Of a DNA stretch of 64,000 nt, positions 44,198-52,409 are shown in pieces. Below the pieces are notes generated by a model, which was not told the DNA's origin, did no database searches, and saw only the letters and a program-made list of their open reading frames with translations. Numbering within the stretch: the first letter of the stretch is position 1; the number at the start of each line of letters is the position of its first letter. Source of the DNA: Vreelandella nigrificans (GTDB lineage Bacteria; Pseudomonadota; Gammaproteobacteria; Pseudomonadales; Halomonadaceae); NCBI RefSeq assembly GCF_002374315.1, contig NZ_NWUX01000019.1, positions 25,094-89,093 of the forward strand. The letters are read 5' to 3'. The position numbers and the translations under genes are program-made.

Positions 44198-44890
44198 CTA
44201 GGTGTATGTAAGTGATGATTGAGCAGCGGCTTGGACAAACCCCCGCAGCAGGTTTTTATCAAATTCAGATAACTGAAATTCCGGATGCCACTGCACGCCA
44301 ATGCATAAACTATTTAACCGCCCTTCAATCGCTTCGACTATGCCGTCAGGTGATAGAGCCGTAACATGAAAGTTGCCTGAGCCAACCAGTGATTGGCGGT
44401 GAAAGCTGTTGACCCAAGCGGTCTCCGAACTATGTTGCGCTCTTAGCCATGAGTCATGACCTAACTGAACCTCATGGGCAGTACGGTTTGGCTGTGAAAA
44501 AGGTAGGTGTAGGCTTTGAGCCTCTGCGCCTTGAATATCTTCGACCTTTGCGCCAAGTAACTCACCTATGATCTGCATGCCGTGACAAATACCTAAAACG
44601 GGAATGCCGCGATCAAATGCAGCGGCTAGTAGCTTTTTCTCAAAATCTGTACGTATTGATGATGAGCCACTTCCTGGAGCCGATCCTGAAAATAAAATTC
44701 CGTCAGATTGATCAATCAGGTTTGGAATTAAATCTTCAATAAAGGGAGCCAATAAGGGCAAAGCACCGGCTTGAAACAGTGCTTGTGCATAGTTGGCATT
44801 ACAGTGATAGATGAGTTCACTTGCCGTTACTTCTAAATCTTGAATCAACAAGATGGTTGGGGCTTTTTTATGTGTAATCAATTTGTTCAT
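44198..44890 (-). CDS. PuuD-like class I glutamine-amidotransferase-fold hydrolase
   Basis: A 230-residue peptidase C26 type protein related to gamma-glutamyl-GABA hydrolase. The triad is Cys102 in GIPVLGICHGMQIIGE, and His202 and Glu204 in GVQWHPEFQ; VNSFHRQSL is the typical PuuD segment. It should cleave a gamma-glutamyl amide. I start it at the ATG at 44890; the frame is open to a TTG at 44923. It lies 27 bases upstream of ridA. No other Puu genes are nearby, so the substrate may be another gamma-glutamyl compound. Confidence 0.85.
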   Translation of the reverse strand: MNKLITHKKAPTILLIQDLEVTASELIYHCNANYAQALFQAGALPLLAPFIEDLIPNLIDQSDGILFSGSAPGSGSSSIRTDFEKKLLAAAFDRGIPVLGICHGMQIIGELLGAKVEDIQGAEAQSLHLPFSQPNRTAHEVQLGHDSWLRAQHSSETAWVNSFHRQSLVGSGNFHVTALSPDGIVEAIEGRLNSLCIGVQWHPEFQLSEFDKNLLRGFVQAAAQSSLTYT

Positions 44891-45320
44891 GAAGATCACG
44901 CTATAGGTATGGGCAACGATCAATACGCTACCTCTTTATAGACAAAACAGAGTATCGCGAGCTTCATGCCATTAATTATATAAAAAAGACAAAATTTACA
45001 ACTTAAAGACATTTGAGATGCATTGCTCTGAAACAGCCAGCAATTATGTATTAATGAATCTCATCTAGTTTCATTAACTGCTCAGGCAATAGCTTCTAGT
45101 CTGCAGGAGCCGCCACACCGATGTCAGTAACCACTAACTAAAGCGCTTGCAAATGTAATAGCACTACTTGCATGGCGCATTACTAAACAGCTTCACATAC
45201 CCATTATGCGAGGCTACCAATTTTGTACTATATTGACCGCACATCAAAATAGACCGGTCGATTAAGAATTCAGGGGCTGAATGTTTGGACCCCAGCGTTG
45301 ATCTATAGATAGGAGATCTT
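44891..45320. other. 430-base non-coding gap between divergent genes
   Basis: No gene or RNA was recognised here. It is A/T-rich at the left. On the minus strand TATAAT (+ strand 44975-44980) could be a -10 box for the amidohydrolase-ridA-dadA operon, with only a poor -35. The right part holds the operator-like palindrome at 45250-45264 and an AGGAG ribosome-binding site just before the ATG at 45321. Base composition changes from low to normal GC within this gap, marking the likely right edge of the island. Confidence 0.5.
45250..45264 (+). promoter_or_regulatory. Operator-like palindrome upstream of the SSADH-like gene
   Basis: TAGACCGGTCGATTA, centred on the perfect palindrome GACCGGTC (45252-45259), lies 56 bases before the ATG. 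It matches 14 of 15 positions of the site at 14428-14442. Confidence 0.5.
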
Positions 45321-46703
45321 ATGAGCAACAGTATCACGACGATTAACCCGACTAACGGTGAAACCCTCAAGGCCTATACGCTGATGAACAGCGATGAAGC
45401 CAAGCAGGTAGTGGATGCCTGCCATAAAGCATTCTTAGATTGGCGACTTGAGTCTCTGGAGAGTCGTGCCAAGACAGTTAAAGCGATCGGTCAGGCGCTG
45501 CAAGAGCATAAAGAAGCGCTTGCGGACCTGATTGTTAAAGAAATGGGCAAGCTACCCAGCCAAGCGCGCCAGGAAATTGATCTGTGTACCGGCATTTGCG
45601 ATTACACGGCTGAACATGGCCCGACAGCCTTAGCGGATGAAGAGCGCCAGCCAAGTAATGGTGCGCATGGCTTTGTGACCTATGCTCCCATGGGCGTCAT
45701 CTACGGCATTCAGCCGTGGAACTTCCCTGCTTATCAGGTAGTCCGCTACTCCATTGCCAATATCATGGCAGGTAATGGCGTACTACTTAAACACGCTGAA
45801 AACGTTACCGGTAGCGGCCTATTGCTGGAGCAAATCTACCGTGAAGCAGGTCTTCCGAAAAATGTTTTCCGCACCCTTGTGATCTCACATGACGTCTCTG
45901 ACGAGGTGATCGCTCATCCTGCGGTGCGTGGAGTTACCCTAACGGGCAGCGACAGAGCAGGTCGTACAGTGGCTGCGAAAGCCGCTGAATACCTCAAGAA
46001 AACCGTGCTGGAGCTGGGCTCAAATGACGCTTACTTAGTGCTTGATGATGCCGATATGGATGTAGCGATCGATACCTGTGTGCAAGGGCGTGTCTATAAT
46101 GGCGGACAAACCTGCGTTGCAGCCAAGCGTTTTGTGGTCACTGAGAAAAACTATGAGACGTTTAAAGAACGCTACGTAGAGCGCATGCAAGCACTGAAAG
46201 CTGGCGACCCGGCTAAAGAAGATAGCGACCTTGGCCCTATGGCACGTGTCGATCTGCGCGATGCGCTCCATGAGCAAGTGAAAGAGAGTGTCCGCCAAGG
46301 TGCAACGGTTCTTTGCGGCGGTGAAAAACCCTCGGGTAAAGGCGCATTTTATCCAGTAACTGTGCTGGACAACGTAACTCCAGGCCAGCCCGCTTATGAC
46401 GACGAACTGTTTGGCCCCGTTGCAGCCCTGATCCGTGCAAAAGATGATGAAGATGCCATGCGCATCGCTAACGATAGCCGTTATGGCTTAGGCGGCGGTA
46501 TCATTTCCAAAGACGTAAAGCGTGCCACTGAGCTTGCCAGCAAGTACTTCGATACCGGTATGGTGTTTATTAACGGCTTTGGCGTTGCCACACCAGAAAT
46601 GCCCTTTGGTGGCGTTAAGGACTCTGGCTACGGGCGTGAGCACGGCAACTTCGGCATGCACGAATTCATCAATGTGAAGTCGGTGATTGTAGTTAAAGAG
46701 TAA
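45321..46703 (+). CDS. NAD(P)-dependent aldehyde dehydrogenase, succinate-semialdehyde type
   Basis: Aldehyde dehydrogenase of 460 residues, best fitting the short Sad/SSADH group that oxidises succinate semialdehyde to succinate. General-base Glu231 lies in VLELGSNDAYLVL and catalytic Cys265 in YNGGQTCVAAKR. IYGIQPWNFPAYQVVRYS and FGGVKDSGYGREHG are also conserved. An AGGAG ribosome-binding site precedes the ATG and a terminator follows. GC content matches the chromosome, not the A/T-rich island to its left. The upstream palindrome suggests control by a repressor shared with the MDR gene. Other short-chain aldehydes are possible substrates. Confidence 0.85.
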   Translation: MSNSITTINPTNGETLKAYTLMNSDEAKQVVDACHKAFLDWRLESLESRAKTVKAIGQALQEHKEALADLIVKEMGKLPSQARQEIDLCTGICDYTAEHGPTALADEERQPSNGAHGFVTYAPMGVIYGIQPWNFPAYQVVRYSIANIMAGNGVLLKHAENVTGSGLLLEQIYREAGLPKNVFRTLVISHDVSDEVIAHPAVRGVTLTGSDRAGRTVAAKAAEYLKKTVLELGSNDAYLVLDDADMDVAIDTCVQGRVYNGGQTCVAAKRFVVTEKNYETFKERYVERMQALKAGDPAKEDSDLGPMARVDLRDALHEQVKESVRQGATVLCGGEKPSGKGAFYPVTVLDNVTPGQPAYDDELFGPVAALIRAKDDEDAMRIANDSRYGLGGGIISKDVKRATELASKYFDTGMVFINGFGVATPEMPFGGVKDSGYGREHGNFGMHEFINVKSVIVVKE

Positions 46704-46714
46704 CTCCGATAAAC

Positions 46715-46741
46715 GCCTGGGCTTTGGCCCAGGCACTTTTT
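46715..46741 (+). terminator. Terminator of the SSADH-like gene
   Basis: A perfect 8-bp stem (46715-46722 with 46727-46734, loop TTTG) is followed by AC and five T residues, between convergent stops. Confidence 0.85.
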
Positions 46742-46744
46742 ATC

Positions 46745-47230
46745 CTATCTCCTGACGCACGCCCCCGTTCGGCGCTGCCAGAGATAAAGTAGTAGCGCCA
46801 TAACCACCCAGGTCGCTAGTGCCGCGACAACATCATCTAATACAATCCCTACTCCGCCCTGCACGTACTCCGCCAGATGAATAGGCGGTGGTTTTAACGC
46901 ATCAAAGAAGCGAAAAATAGCAAATGCTAAAGCCATGACAAGTGGATGGCGAGCCGCCTTTAGCCCGATGACCGCGAGTGGAAATGCCACATATTCATCC
47001 GCCACAATACTGCCAGGGTCTCCCCCTCCCAGCTGCAGCGCAGCGTAATGACACACCGGCACGGCCAACGCCACTAAAACGGCCATAATAGCGCCCTGCT
47101 GACCCAACGGCCGACCTAGCAACCACCACGCCAACGGTATACCGAGTAGTGAACCAAACGTGCCTGGCGCAATCGGCGCTAGTCCCAGTCCAAAGCCAGT
47201 GGCTAGCCAAAGGTTAAGTGTTTCAAGCAT
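46745..47230 (-). CDS. pgpA: Phosphatidylglycerophosphatase A
   Basis: Membrane phosphatase that makes phosphatidylglycerol from its phosphate. The 161-residue protein has the PgpA signatures ATGFGLGLAPIAPGTFGSLLGIPLAWW near the start, DPGSIVADEYVAFPLAVIGL with the conserved acidic pair, and FAIFRFFDALKPPPIHLAEYVQGGVGIVLDDVVAAL. About four hydrophobic helices. The ATG shares its last base with the upstream stop (TAATG), so it is coupled to the DUF533 gene. In many bacteria pgpA follows thiL; that is not the case here. Confidence 0.93.
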   Translation of the reverse strand: MLETLNLWLATGFGLGLAPIAPGTFGSLLGIPLAWWLLGRPLGQQGAIMAVLVALAVPVCHYAALQLGGGDPGSIVADEYVAFPLAVIGLKAARHPLVMALAFAIFRFFDALKPPPIHLAEYVQGGVGIVLDDVVAALATWVVMALLLYLWQRRTGACVRR

Positions 47231-47976
47231 TACCCTGCCTGCCGCGCCTGGCGCTCCAGCTCATCAGCCACCTCTTTTGGCAAGTTGAGCGCGCCAGCCA
47301 ACTGATCTAGCCAGGCACGCTCCATAGGGTTTTGCTCATCGGTTACAGCCACACTAATCAGATACATTTCCCGTGCGGCCTGGGGGGAGTCCGCCTCACG
47401 GGCCAGCGCCTGAGCATCCAGAGGTGCTTTAAGCTGCTGCTCTACCCAGTTATGCATCTCCTGATCAGCCCCCAAAGCATCAATCTGCTCGGTAATCAGC
47501 GCCTGCTCCTGCTCATCAATATGACCATCGGCCCGGGCGGCCATAATCATTGCTTGAAGCAGCTCTAAGCTGCGCCGTTCTTGGTATTCACCACTAAGGA
47601 CTTCTACCCGCTCCCCTTCTACGGCGCTGTTAGCACTGCCTCCTTTTGCCTCTTGGGAGCTTTGCCATGCCTTCCATGCCAGCATGCCCACACCTGCTAT
47701 TGCCCCATATTTAAGCGCCTTGCCTCCCATACTCCGGCCCCGCTTGGAACCAACCAACAGGCCCATCGCACCGCCACCTAGTAGGCTTTTCATATCAAAA
47801 CCGCTAGCCTTGCCACCCTGGTTAGCCCCTTGGCTGTTGCTCCCGCCCAACTGGCGAGAAAGGCCATCAAGCATACCTTTAACATCCATGCCGCCACTGC
47901 CCTTCTGGCTACCACTGCTATTCTGACTACCTGTGGCTTGCTGCATCAGCTGCTGCAAAATTCTGCTTGCGTTCAT
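47230..47976 (-). CDS. DUF533/YebE-type protein with TerB-like domain
   Basis: A 248-residue protein with an N-terminal low-complexity part (NASRILQQLMQQATGSQNSSGSQKG, rich in Gln, Ser and Gly), a Gly-rich membrane-prone segment (about 85-110, SLLGGGAMGLLVGSKRGRSMGGKALKYGAIAGVGMLAWKAW), and a C-terminal TerB-like helical domain (about 135-245, AMIMAARADGHIDEQEQALI), which is an acidic metal-binding motif in TerB. I start at the ATG at 47976 because of its GAGGAG ribosome-binding site. Function unknown; the family is linked to envelope stress in E. coli. Confidence 0.83.
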   Translation of the reverse strand: MNASRILQQLMQQATGSQNSSGSQKGSGGMDVKGMLDGLSRQLGGSNSQGANQGGKASGFDMKSLLGGGAMGLLVGSKRGRSMGGKALKYGAIAGVGMLAWKAWQSSQEAKGGSANSAVEGERVEVLSGEYQERRSLELLQAMIMAARADGHIDEQEQALITEQIDALGADQEMHNWVEQQLKAPLDAQALAREADSPQAAREMYLISVAVTDEQNPMERAWLDQLAGALNLPKEVADELERQARQAG

Positions 47977-48002
47977 CCTTGTGCTCCTCGTCAACATTCA
48001 GG

Positions 48003-51000
48003 TTATATCGTCAGCGACCCTTTTACTTCTACTGTGCTGCCCTGGCGGCTGGCACGCACTTCAACACGGACCGGCATTTGCTCTTTGAGTTCGCTGACAT
48101 GGGAGATAACCCCAATCATACGTCCGCCCATTTGCAGCTCGCTAAGCATGGCGATCGCTTGGTCTAATGCATCCTGATCTAGGCTGCCAAAACCTTCATC
48201 AATAAATAGCGCATCCAGCTGAATACCACCTGCGTAGGCTTGCACGACATCGGAAAGCCCTAGTGCCAGCGCCAAGGCTGCCATAAACGACTCGCCGCCG
48301 GAAAGCGTCGCTACCGAACGGCTCTTGCCAGTGTAAGTATCAGCCACGTCCAGCTCCAATCCAGACGCTTTATTGCCTTTTGAAGGGTCTTCGCGACGCA
48401 CCAATTGGTAGCGCCCACGACTCATCCGCACCAGCCGCTCAGATGCCTGAATCAGTACGTCGTCCAGCAGCACACCCAGTACAAACCGCTGCAAACTAAT
48501 GCGGTTACCAGTGCGCCCATTAGCCACCTCGCTGAGCGTTCCCCACACCCGATATTGGGCTTCAAGCTCGGCCTGAGCTGTGTGGGCAGCGGTGAGTTTT
48601 TGACGAATACCCTGCAGCGTGTTTAACCGCCCATCCAGCGCCCGCCACGACTCGAGCTGGGTATGCTCCTCCGCTTGGGCGGCTTCGGTGAGTGTGGTTA
48701 GGGCAGCAAGATCCGGCGGTGTTTTTTCGGCTAGCTGAGCGTGGTAATTCTGAAGCGCGCCGTCAAGCTCAGCCAAACGGCGTTGATACGCCTCTACTTG
48801 GCGAGCTAGATCTTGCCGTTGGCTATCCTCTAGCTGAGCCGCCTGAAAGGCAGCCTCGCTTTCAAACGAACTGGCCTGTAGCGCTGTTTGCCACTCAGTC
48901 TGGGCCTGTTCAAGCGCTTGCTGACTACGCGCCACCTGCTGGTTCGCTCCTCGCAGTTGCTCTTCTGCCCGCGCCTGTTGGGTTTCGCTAGTCGAGAGCA
49001 CCTGCTGTGCACGCTCCCAGGCTTGTTCAAGCTCAGCAATTTGGTTATCCAGGTCAACGAGCGTTTGGCGCATAGCCAACGGATTGCGAGCATCTTCTGG
49101 CAGCGATTGACGTAATTGGTCGCGCTGGCTCTCTAGTCGTAATGCTTCTTCTTTGGCCTTTTCAACCGCAGGCCGCTGAGTTTTAAGTTGTTTGTCCAGC
49201 GCCCCCCAGCCACGGCGTAGCTCGTCACGGGCACGGGTTTGTTGATTAATCTCATCCTCGACATGTTTCCGACGCTCGACTTGGCGGTGCAATTGTTCGC
49301 AGGCCTGTTGCAACTCAACCTGTGGCTGACTGGCCCACTCGCCAAGCTGTTGACTAAGGCGCTGCGTCTGCTCAGCGTTGTAGCTAAGCTGCTGTGCTAA
49401 CTGTTGCTCCTGACGCTCGGCGGTTTGTAATGCGTGGCGGGCCTGCTCCTGGGCTAAACGGGCTGTTTCCACCTGTGTTTGGGTCACGATGTCGGCATGC
49501 TTAACCGCTGGGGACGGGTGCTCAAGGCTGCCGCACACAGGGCAAGGTGCGCCCTCTTCAAGGGTGAGCGCTAGCAGTGCGGCCTGCCCTTGGTGCCAGC
49601 GCATCTCTTGCTCAGTTGCGTGGCGCTTAGCCTGCTCCGCTTCGCTTCGCCGGCGGTTGAGAACTTCCGTTGCCTGTTGTTGCTGAGCAGTGAGCTCACG
49701 CCCCTGCCGAGTCAGATCATCCAACTCTTGTCGCTGAGTTAGCAGGCTCTCATGGCGGCTTAGCTCTGCGGGGGCGCTGGCCAGCTGCTGACCCTCCGCT
49801 TGCAAGCGCTCAAGAGTGAGACTTAGCGCTTCACCTTGCTGGCGAATGCTGTCTAACTGCACTTCATCGCGCTTAAGGGTGCCATCGGCTTGCTGCCAAG
49901 CAACCTGGGCCGTTTGCAAACGTGCTTCAAGCTCACTTAACTGCTGGCCTTTATGAATAAACTCGCCCAACTGACGATGGCGCTCGCGCAGTGCAGGGAG
50001 TTCAGTTTGGCGCTGGCGCGCTGTCTCAAATGCACGCTGGGCTTGTTCGGTGCTGGTACGCTGGGTAGTTAGCGAGGCAGTTGCCTGCTGCTGCTCTGCT
50101 TGGGCAGTGCTCAACGCCTGTTGCGCTTGGGCTAACGCAGTGCTGTGAGGCCGCAGCGCTTGGGCGTGGTCGCTGTGGATCAAGCGGCTCTGAAAGGCGG
50201 TTATTTGCGCTTGCTGCTCTAGGTGGTGCGCTTTATCCGCGGCGAGACTATCCCGCGCTTCAAATTGGCGCTGCAGCGTTAGGGCTTCATCTCGTCGTTG
50301 TTCAGCGCTGCGGCGCTGCTGCTGAGCGGCTTCAAAACGCTGTCGCGCCTGCCCTACTTGAGGGGTTAGCACCTCTAGTTCTTGCGCTAACGCTGCTTCG
50401 CTTTCCAGCTCACCACCGGCCAAAATGCCACTGATATGCTGGCGATGATCATTCACCGCTCGCTCAATTTGATTCGCCTGGGTGCGCAATCGCTCTTCAA
50501 TGCGCTGAAAAATCTGGGTTTGAAACAGCTGAGAAAAGATTTTCTCGCGGTCCTTCGATTCTGCTAACAGCAGCTCACGGAACTTCCCTTGGGGAAGCAC
50601 CATCACTTGGCGAAACTGATTAGCATCCAGACCTATTAACGCTTGCAGTTGGCTGTTGGCATCTGTGACCTTACGCGCCACCAGACATTCATCTTCTTTG
50701 CCTTGCGGGGTAAGCCGCCACAGCTGGGCTTCAGCACTTTGTGTGGTAGTGCCTTCACCAGTGGCCTTGGGGCGCTCCTGCTGGGGCACCCGGCGCACTC
50801 GGTAAGTCCCATCGCGCAGGCGAAAATCCAAGCTGACCTCGGTCAGTAAGGTATCGGCGGCCTGGTCGCAACGCATTTGTCCGGCATCGCGGTCGTTACC
50901 AGTAGTTTGGCCGTAAAGCGCAAAGCAAATGGCATCTAATATCGAGCTTTTCCCTGCACCAGTGGGACCATTAATCAGAAACAGCGGGCTTTTGCCCAGT

Positions 51001-51071
51001 GCAGTAAAGTCGATCGTTTCGCTGCCTGCAAAAGGGCCAAACGCCTGCATAGTGAGCGTTAACGGCGTCAT
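48003..51071 (-). CDS. sbcC: Exonuclease subunit SbcC
   Basis: SMC-like ATPase of the SbcCD (Rad50-Mre11) complex that opens DNA hairpins and processes blocked ends. The 1022-residue protein has Walker A INGPTGAGKSS at 33-43, long coiled coils rich in Gln, Glu and Ala (about 180-500 and 525-830), the zinc-hook CPVC at about 507, the LSGGESFMAALALALG signature and Walker B LDALFIDEGFGSLDQDAL near the C-terminus. Its ATG overlaps the sbcD stop as ATGA. The order sbcD then sbcC is standard. Confidence 0.96.
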   Translation of the reverse strand: MTPLTLTMQAFGPFAGSETIDFTALGKSPLFLINGPTGAGKSSILDAICFALYGQTTGNDRDAGQMRCDQAADTLLTEVSLDFRLRDGTYRVRRVPQQERPKATGEGTTTQSAEAQLWRLTPQGKEDECLVARKVTDANSQLQALIGLDANQFRQVMVLPQGKFRELLLAESKDREKIFSQLFQTQIFQRIEERLRTQANQIERAVNDHRQHISGILAGGELESEAALAQELEVLTPQVGQARQRFEAAQQQRRSAEQRRDEALTLQRQFEARDSLAADKAHHLEQQAQITAFQSRLIHSDHAQALRPHSTALAQAQQALSTAQAEQQQATASLTTQRTSTEQAQRAFETARQRQTELPALRERHRQLGEFIHKGQQLSELEARLQTAQVAWQQADGTLKRDEVQLDSIRQQGEALSLTLERLQAEGQQLASAPAELSRHESLLTQRQELDDLTRQGRELTAQQQQATEVLNRRRSEAEQAKRHATEQEMRWHQGQAALLALTLEEGAPCPVCGSLEHPSPAVKHADIVTQTQVETARLAQEQARHALQTAERQEQQLAQQLSYNAEQTQRLSQQLGEWASQPQVELQQACEQLHRQVERRKHVEDEINQQTRARDELRRGWGALDKQLKTQRPAVEKAKEEALRLESQRDQLRQSLPEDARNPLAMRQTLVDLDNQIAELEQAWERAQQVLSTSETQQARAEEQLRGANQQVARSQQALEQAQTEWQTALQASSFESEAAFQAAQLEDSQRQDLARQVEAYQRRLAELDGALQNYHAQLAEKTPPDLAALTTLTEAAQAEEHTQLESWRALDGRLNTLQGIRQKLTAAHTAQAELEAQYRVWGTLSEVANGRTGNRISLQRFVLGVLLDDVLIQASERLVRMSRGRYQLVRREDPSKGNKASGLELDVADTYTGKSRSVATLSGGESFMAALALALGLSDVVQAYAGGIQLDALFIDEGFGSLDQDALDQAIAMLSELQMGGRMIGVISHVSELKEQMPVRVEVRASRQGSTVEVKGSLTI

Positions 51072-52216
51072 GACTGGCTCTCCTGCTCACGGCTTAGAGT
51101 GGTGATGAGCTCACGCATGGCGTTGGCCTGCTCATCACTCATGGTGTCCCCGCTGGTTTGGGTAAAAAAATCACTAAACATATCCAACGCGCTGAACTGC
51201 AGCCGCTCGCGGTCTAGCTGCTGACGCCCTCGTGTTTCCAACATGCCGGGCTTTTCTAAATGCAGCACGTTGGGGTAAACCTCGCGTAGCTTACCCATGG
51301 GGTCAAGAATCGCGTGGCGGTCGGTCAAACGTACTAACAAGTAGTCATCAGCCTGGGCATCGGTTCTGCCTTGTGCTAGTAGCTCGGCCAGCTCGCCTTC
51401 CAACACGCGTACCTCTCGACGCGGTGTCAGCGGGCGGTGGTCGATCTGGCTCACGCCTTCAGGGCCAATATCCACCAGTGTGACGCCTTTGCGCTGGTTA
51501 GCCTCAGAGAAGCTGTATTTAAGCAGCGAGCCGCTGTAGCGAATATGTTCACCGCCGCGATATTGCGGCCCATGAAGGTGGCCTAAGGCGACATAGTCAA
51601 ACGACTGCATAGGTTCCCAAGCGACACTCTCCGCGCCCCCTAAGGTTAACGGGCGCTCTGAATCACTGGCACTGCCGCCATTCACAAAGCAGTGGCTCAT
51701 TAGTACGGTGGGGCGGCCCGCTTGGCGTTGGCTGTTGATGCGTTCGACTAAGTAGCGGTGGGCGCTGTCAAAGTCGCGTACATCTACCGAAAACTGGCTG
51801 CGCACATACTCTGGATCAGCGTAGGGAATACCGAACACATCCACTTCTTCCCCATTAATCGACAGTGTCACAGGATGATCGCAGGCAGATAGATCAGATA
51901 AAATATGTAGCCCCGCTTGGCGCAGATGACGCGCCCCAAAGCCAAGTCGCTCAGCGCCGTCGTGGTTGCCAGAAATCATAATCACCGGCAAACCGCGCTT
52001 CTCACACAACTCGCCCAGCACCTCATCTAACAGCGTGACGGCGACGGCTGGCGGCACCGAACGGTCATAGATATCGCCTGCAATCAGCACGGCATCCACT
52101 GCATCGCGGTCGATAATGTCCAGTAACTGGTTTAGTACATGGCGCTGGTCTTCCAGCAGGGAGAGGTTGTGGAACAGTCGCCCTAAATGCCAATCGGCGG
52201 TATGAAGTAGTCGCAT
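51068..52216 (-). CDS. sbcD: Exonuclease subunit SbcD
   Basis: Mre11-type metallophosphoesterase, nuclease partner of SbcC. Motifs in order: MRLLHTADWHLGRLF, LIAGDIYDRSVPP, VIMISGNHDGAERL, LMSHCFV and ALGHLHGPQ, which give the two-metal ligands. I start at 52216, where the protein begins as usual for the family (382 residues); the frame is open to 52264. Two to three cap-domain segments follow. It is the first gene of the sbcDC pair. Confidence 0.95.
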   Translation of the reverse strand: MRLLHTADWHLGRLFHNLSLLEDQRHVLNQLLDIIDRDAVDAVLIAGDIYDRSVPPAVAVTLLDEVLGELCEKRGLPVIMISGNHDGAERLGFGARHLRQAGLHILSDLSACDHPVTLSINGEEVDVFGIPYADPEYVRSQFSVDVRDFDSAHRYLVERINSQRQAGRPTVLMSHCFVNGGSASDSERPLTLGGAESVAWEPMQSFDYVALGHLHGPQYRGGEHIRYSGSLLKYSFSEANQRKGVTLVDIGPEGVSQIDHRPLTPRREVRVLEGELAELLAQGRTDAQADDYLLVRLTDRHAILDPMGKLREVYPNVLHLEKPGMLETRGRQQLDRERLQFSALDMFSDFFTQTSGDTMSDEQANAMRELITTLSREQESQS

Positions 52217-52285
52217 GATAGGCTCAAGGTAAAAAGTATCCCTCATCATATCAATGCAGCACACTCTCTACCCATCCTCTGCGCA

Positions 52286-52312
52286 TAAAAAAACCCCGCA
52301 CGGTGGCGGGGC
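52286..52312 (-). terminator. Terminator of the DASS symporter gene
   Basis: A 6-bp GC stem (52294-52299 with 52306-52311, loop of 6) is followed on the minus strand by seven T residues. It lies downstream of the five 14-bp repeats and resembles the cold-shock terminator in design. Confidence 0.8.
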
Positions 52313-52339
52313 AAGATCTTTCGCATGAGCGAGCAGCTA

Positions 52340-52409
52340 GTTTCAGAATGCTTGTTTCTAAATACTTGTTTCTAAATACTTGTTTCTAAATCTTAGTTTC
52401 TAAATGCGT
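52340..52409 (-). repeat. Five tandem 14-bp repeats across the DASS stop codon
   Basis: GTTTC-led units start at 52340, 52354, 52368, 52382 and 52396 with exact 14-bp spacing. Two are identical (52354-52367 and 52368-52381). The unit at 52396 is coding; the stop TAA (52393-52395) is in the next, and the other three are in the 3' region. Confidence 0.92.

Noticed and set aside
44198..46703. Joining the PuuD-like hydrolase and the SSADH-like gene into one putrescine/GABA pathway
   Set aside because: They are divergent, separated by 430 bases and differ in base composition. No puuA, puuB or GABA transaminase gene is present.
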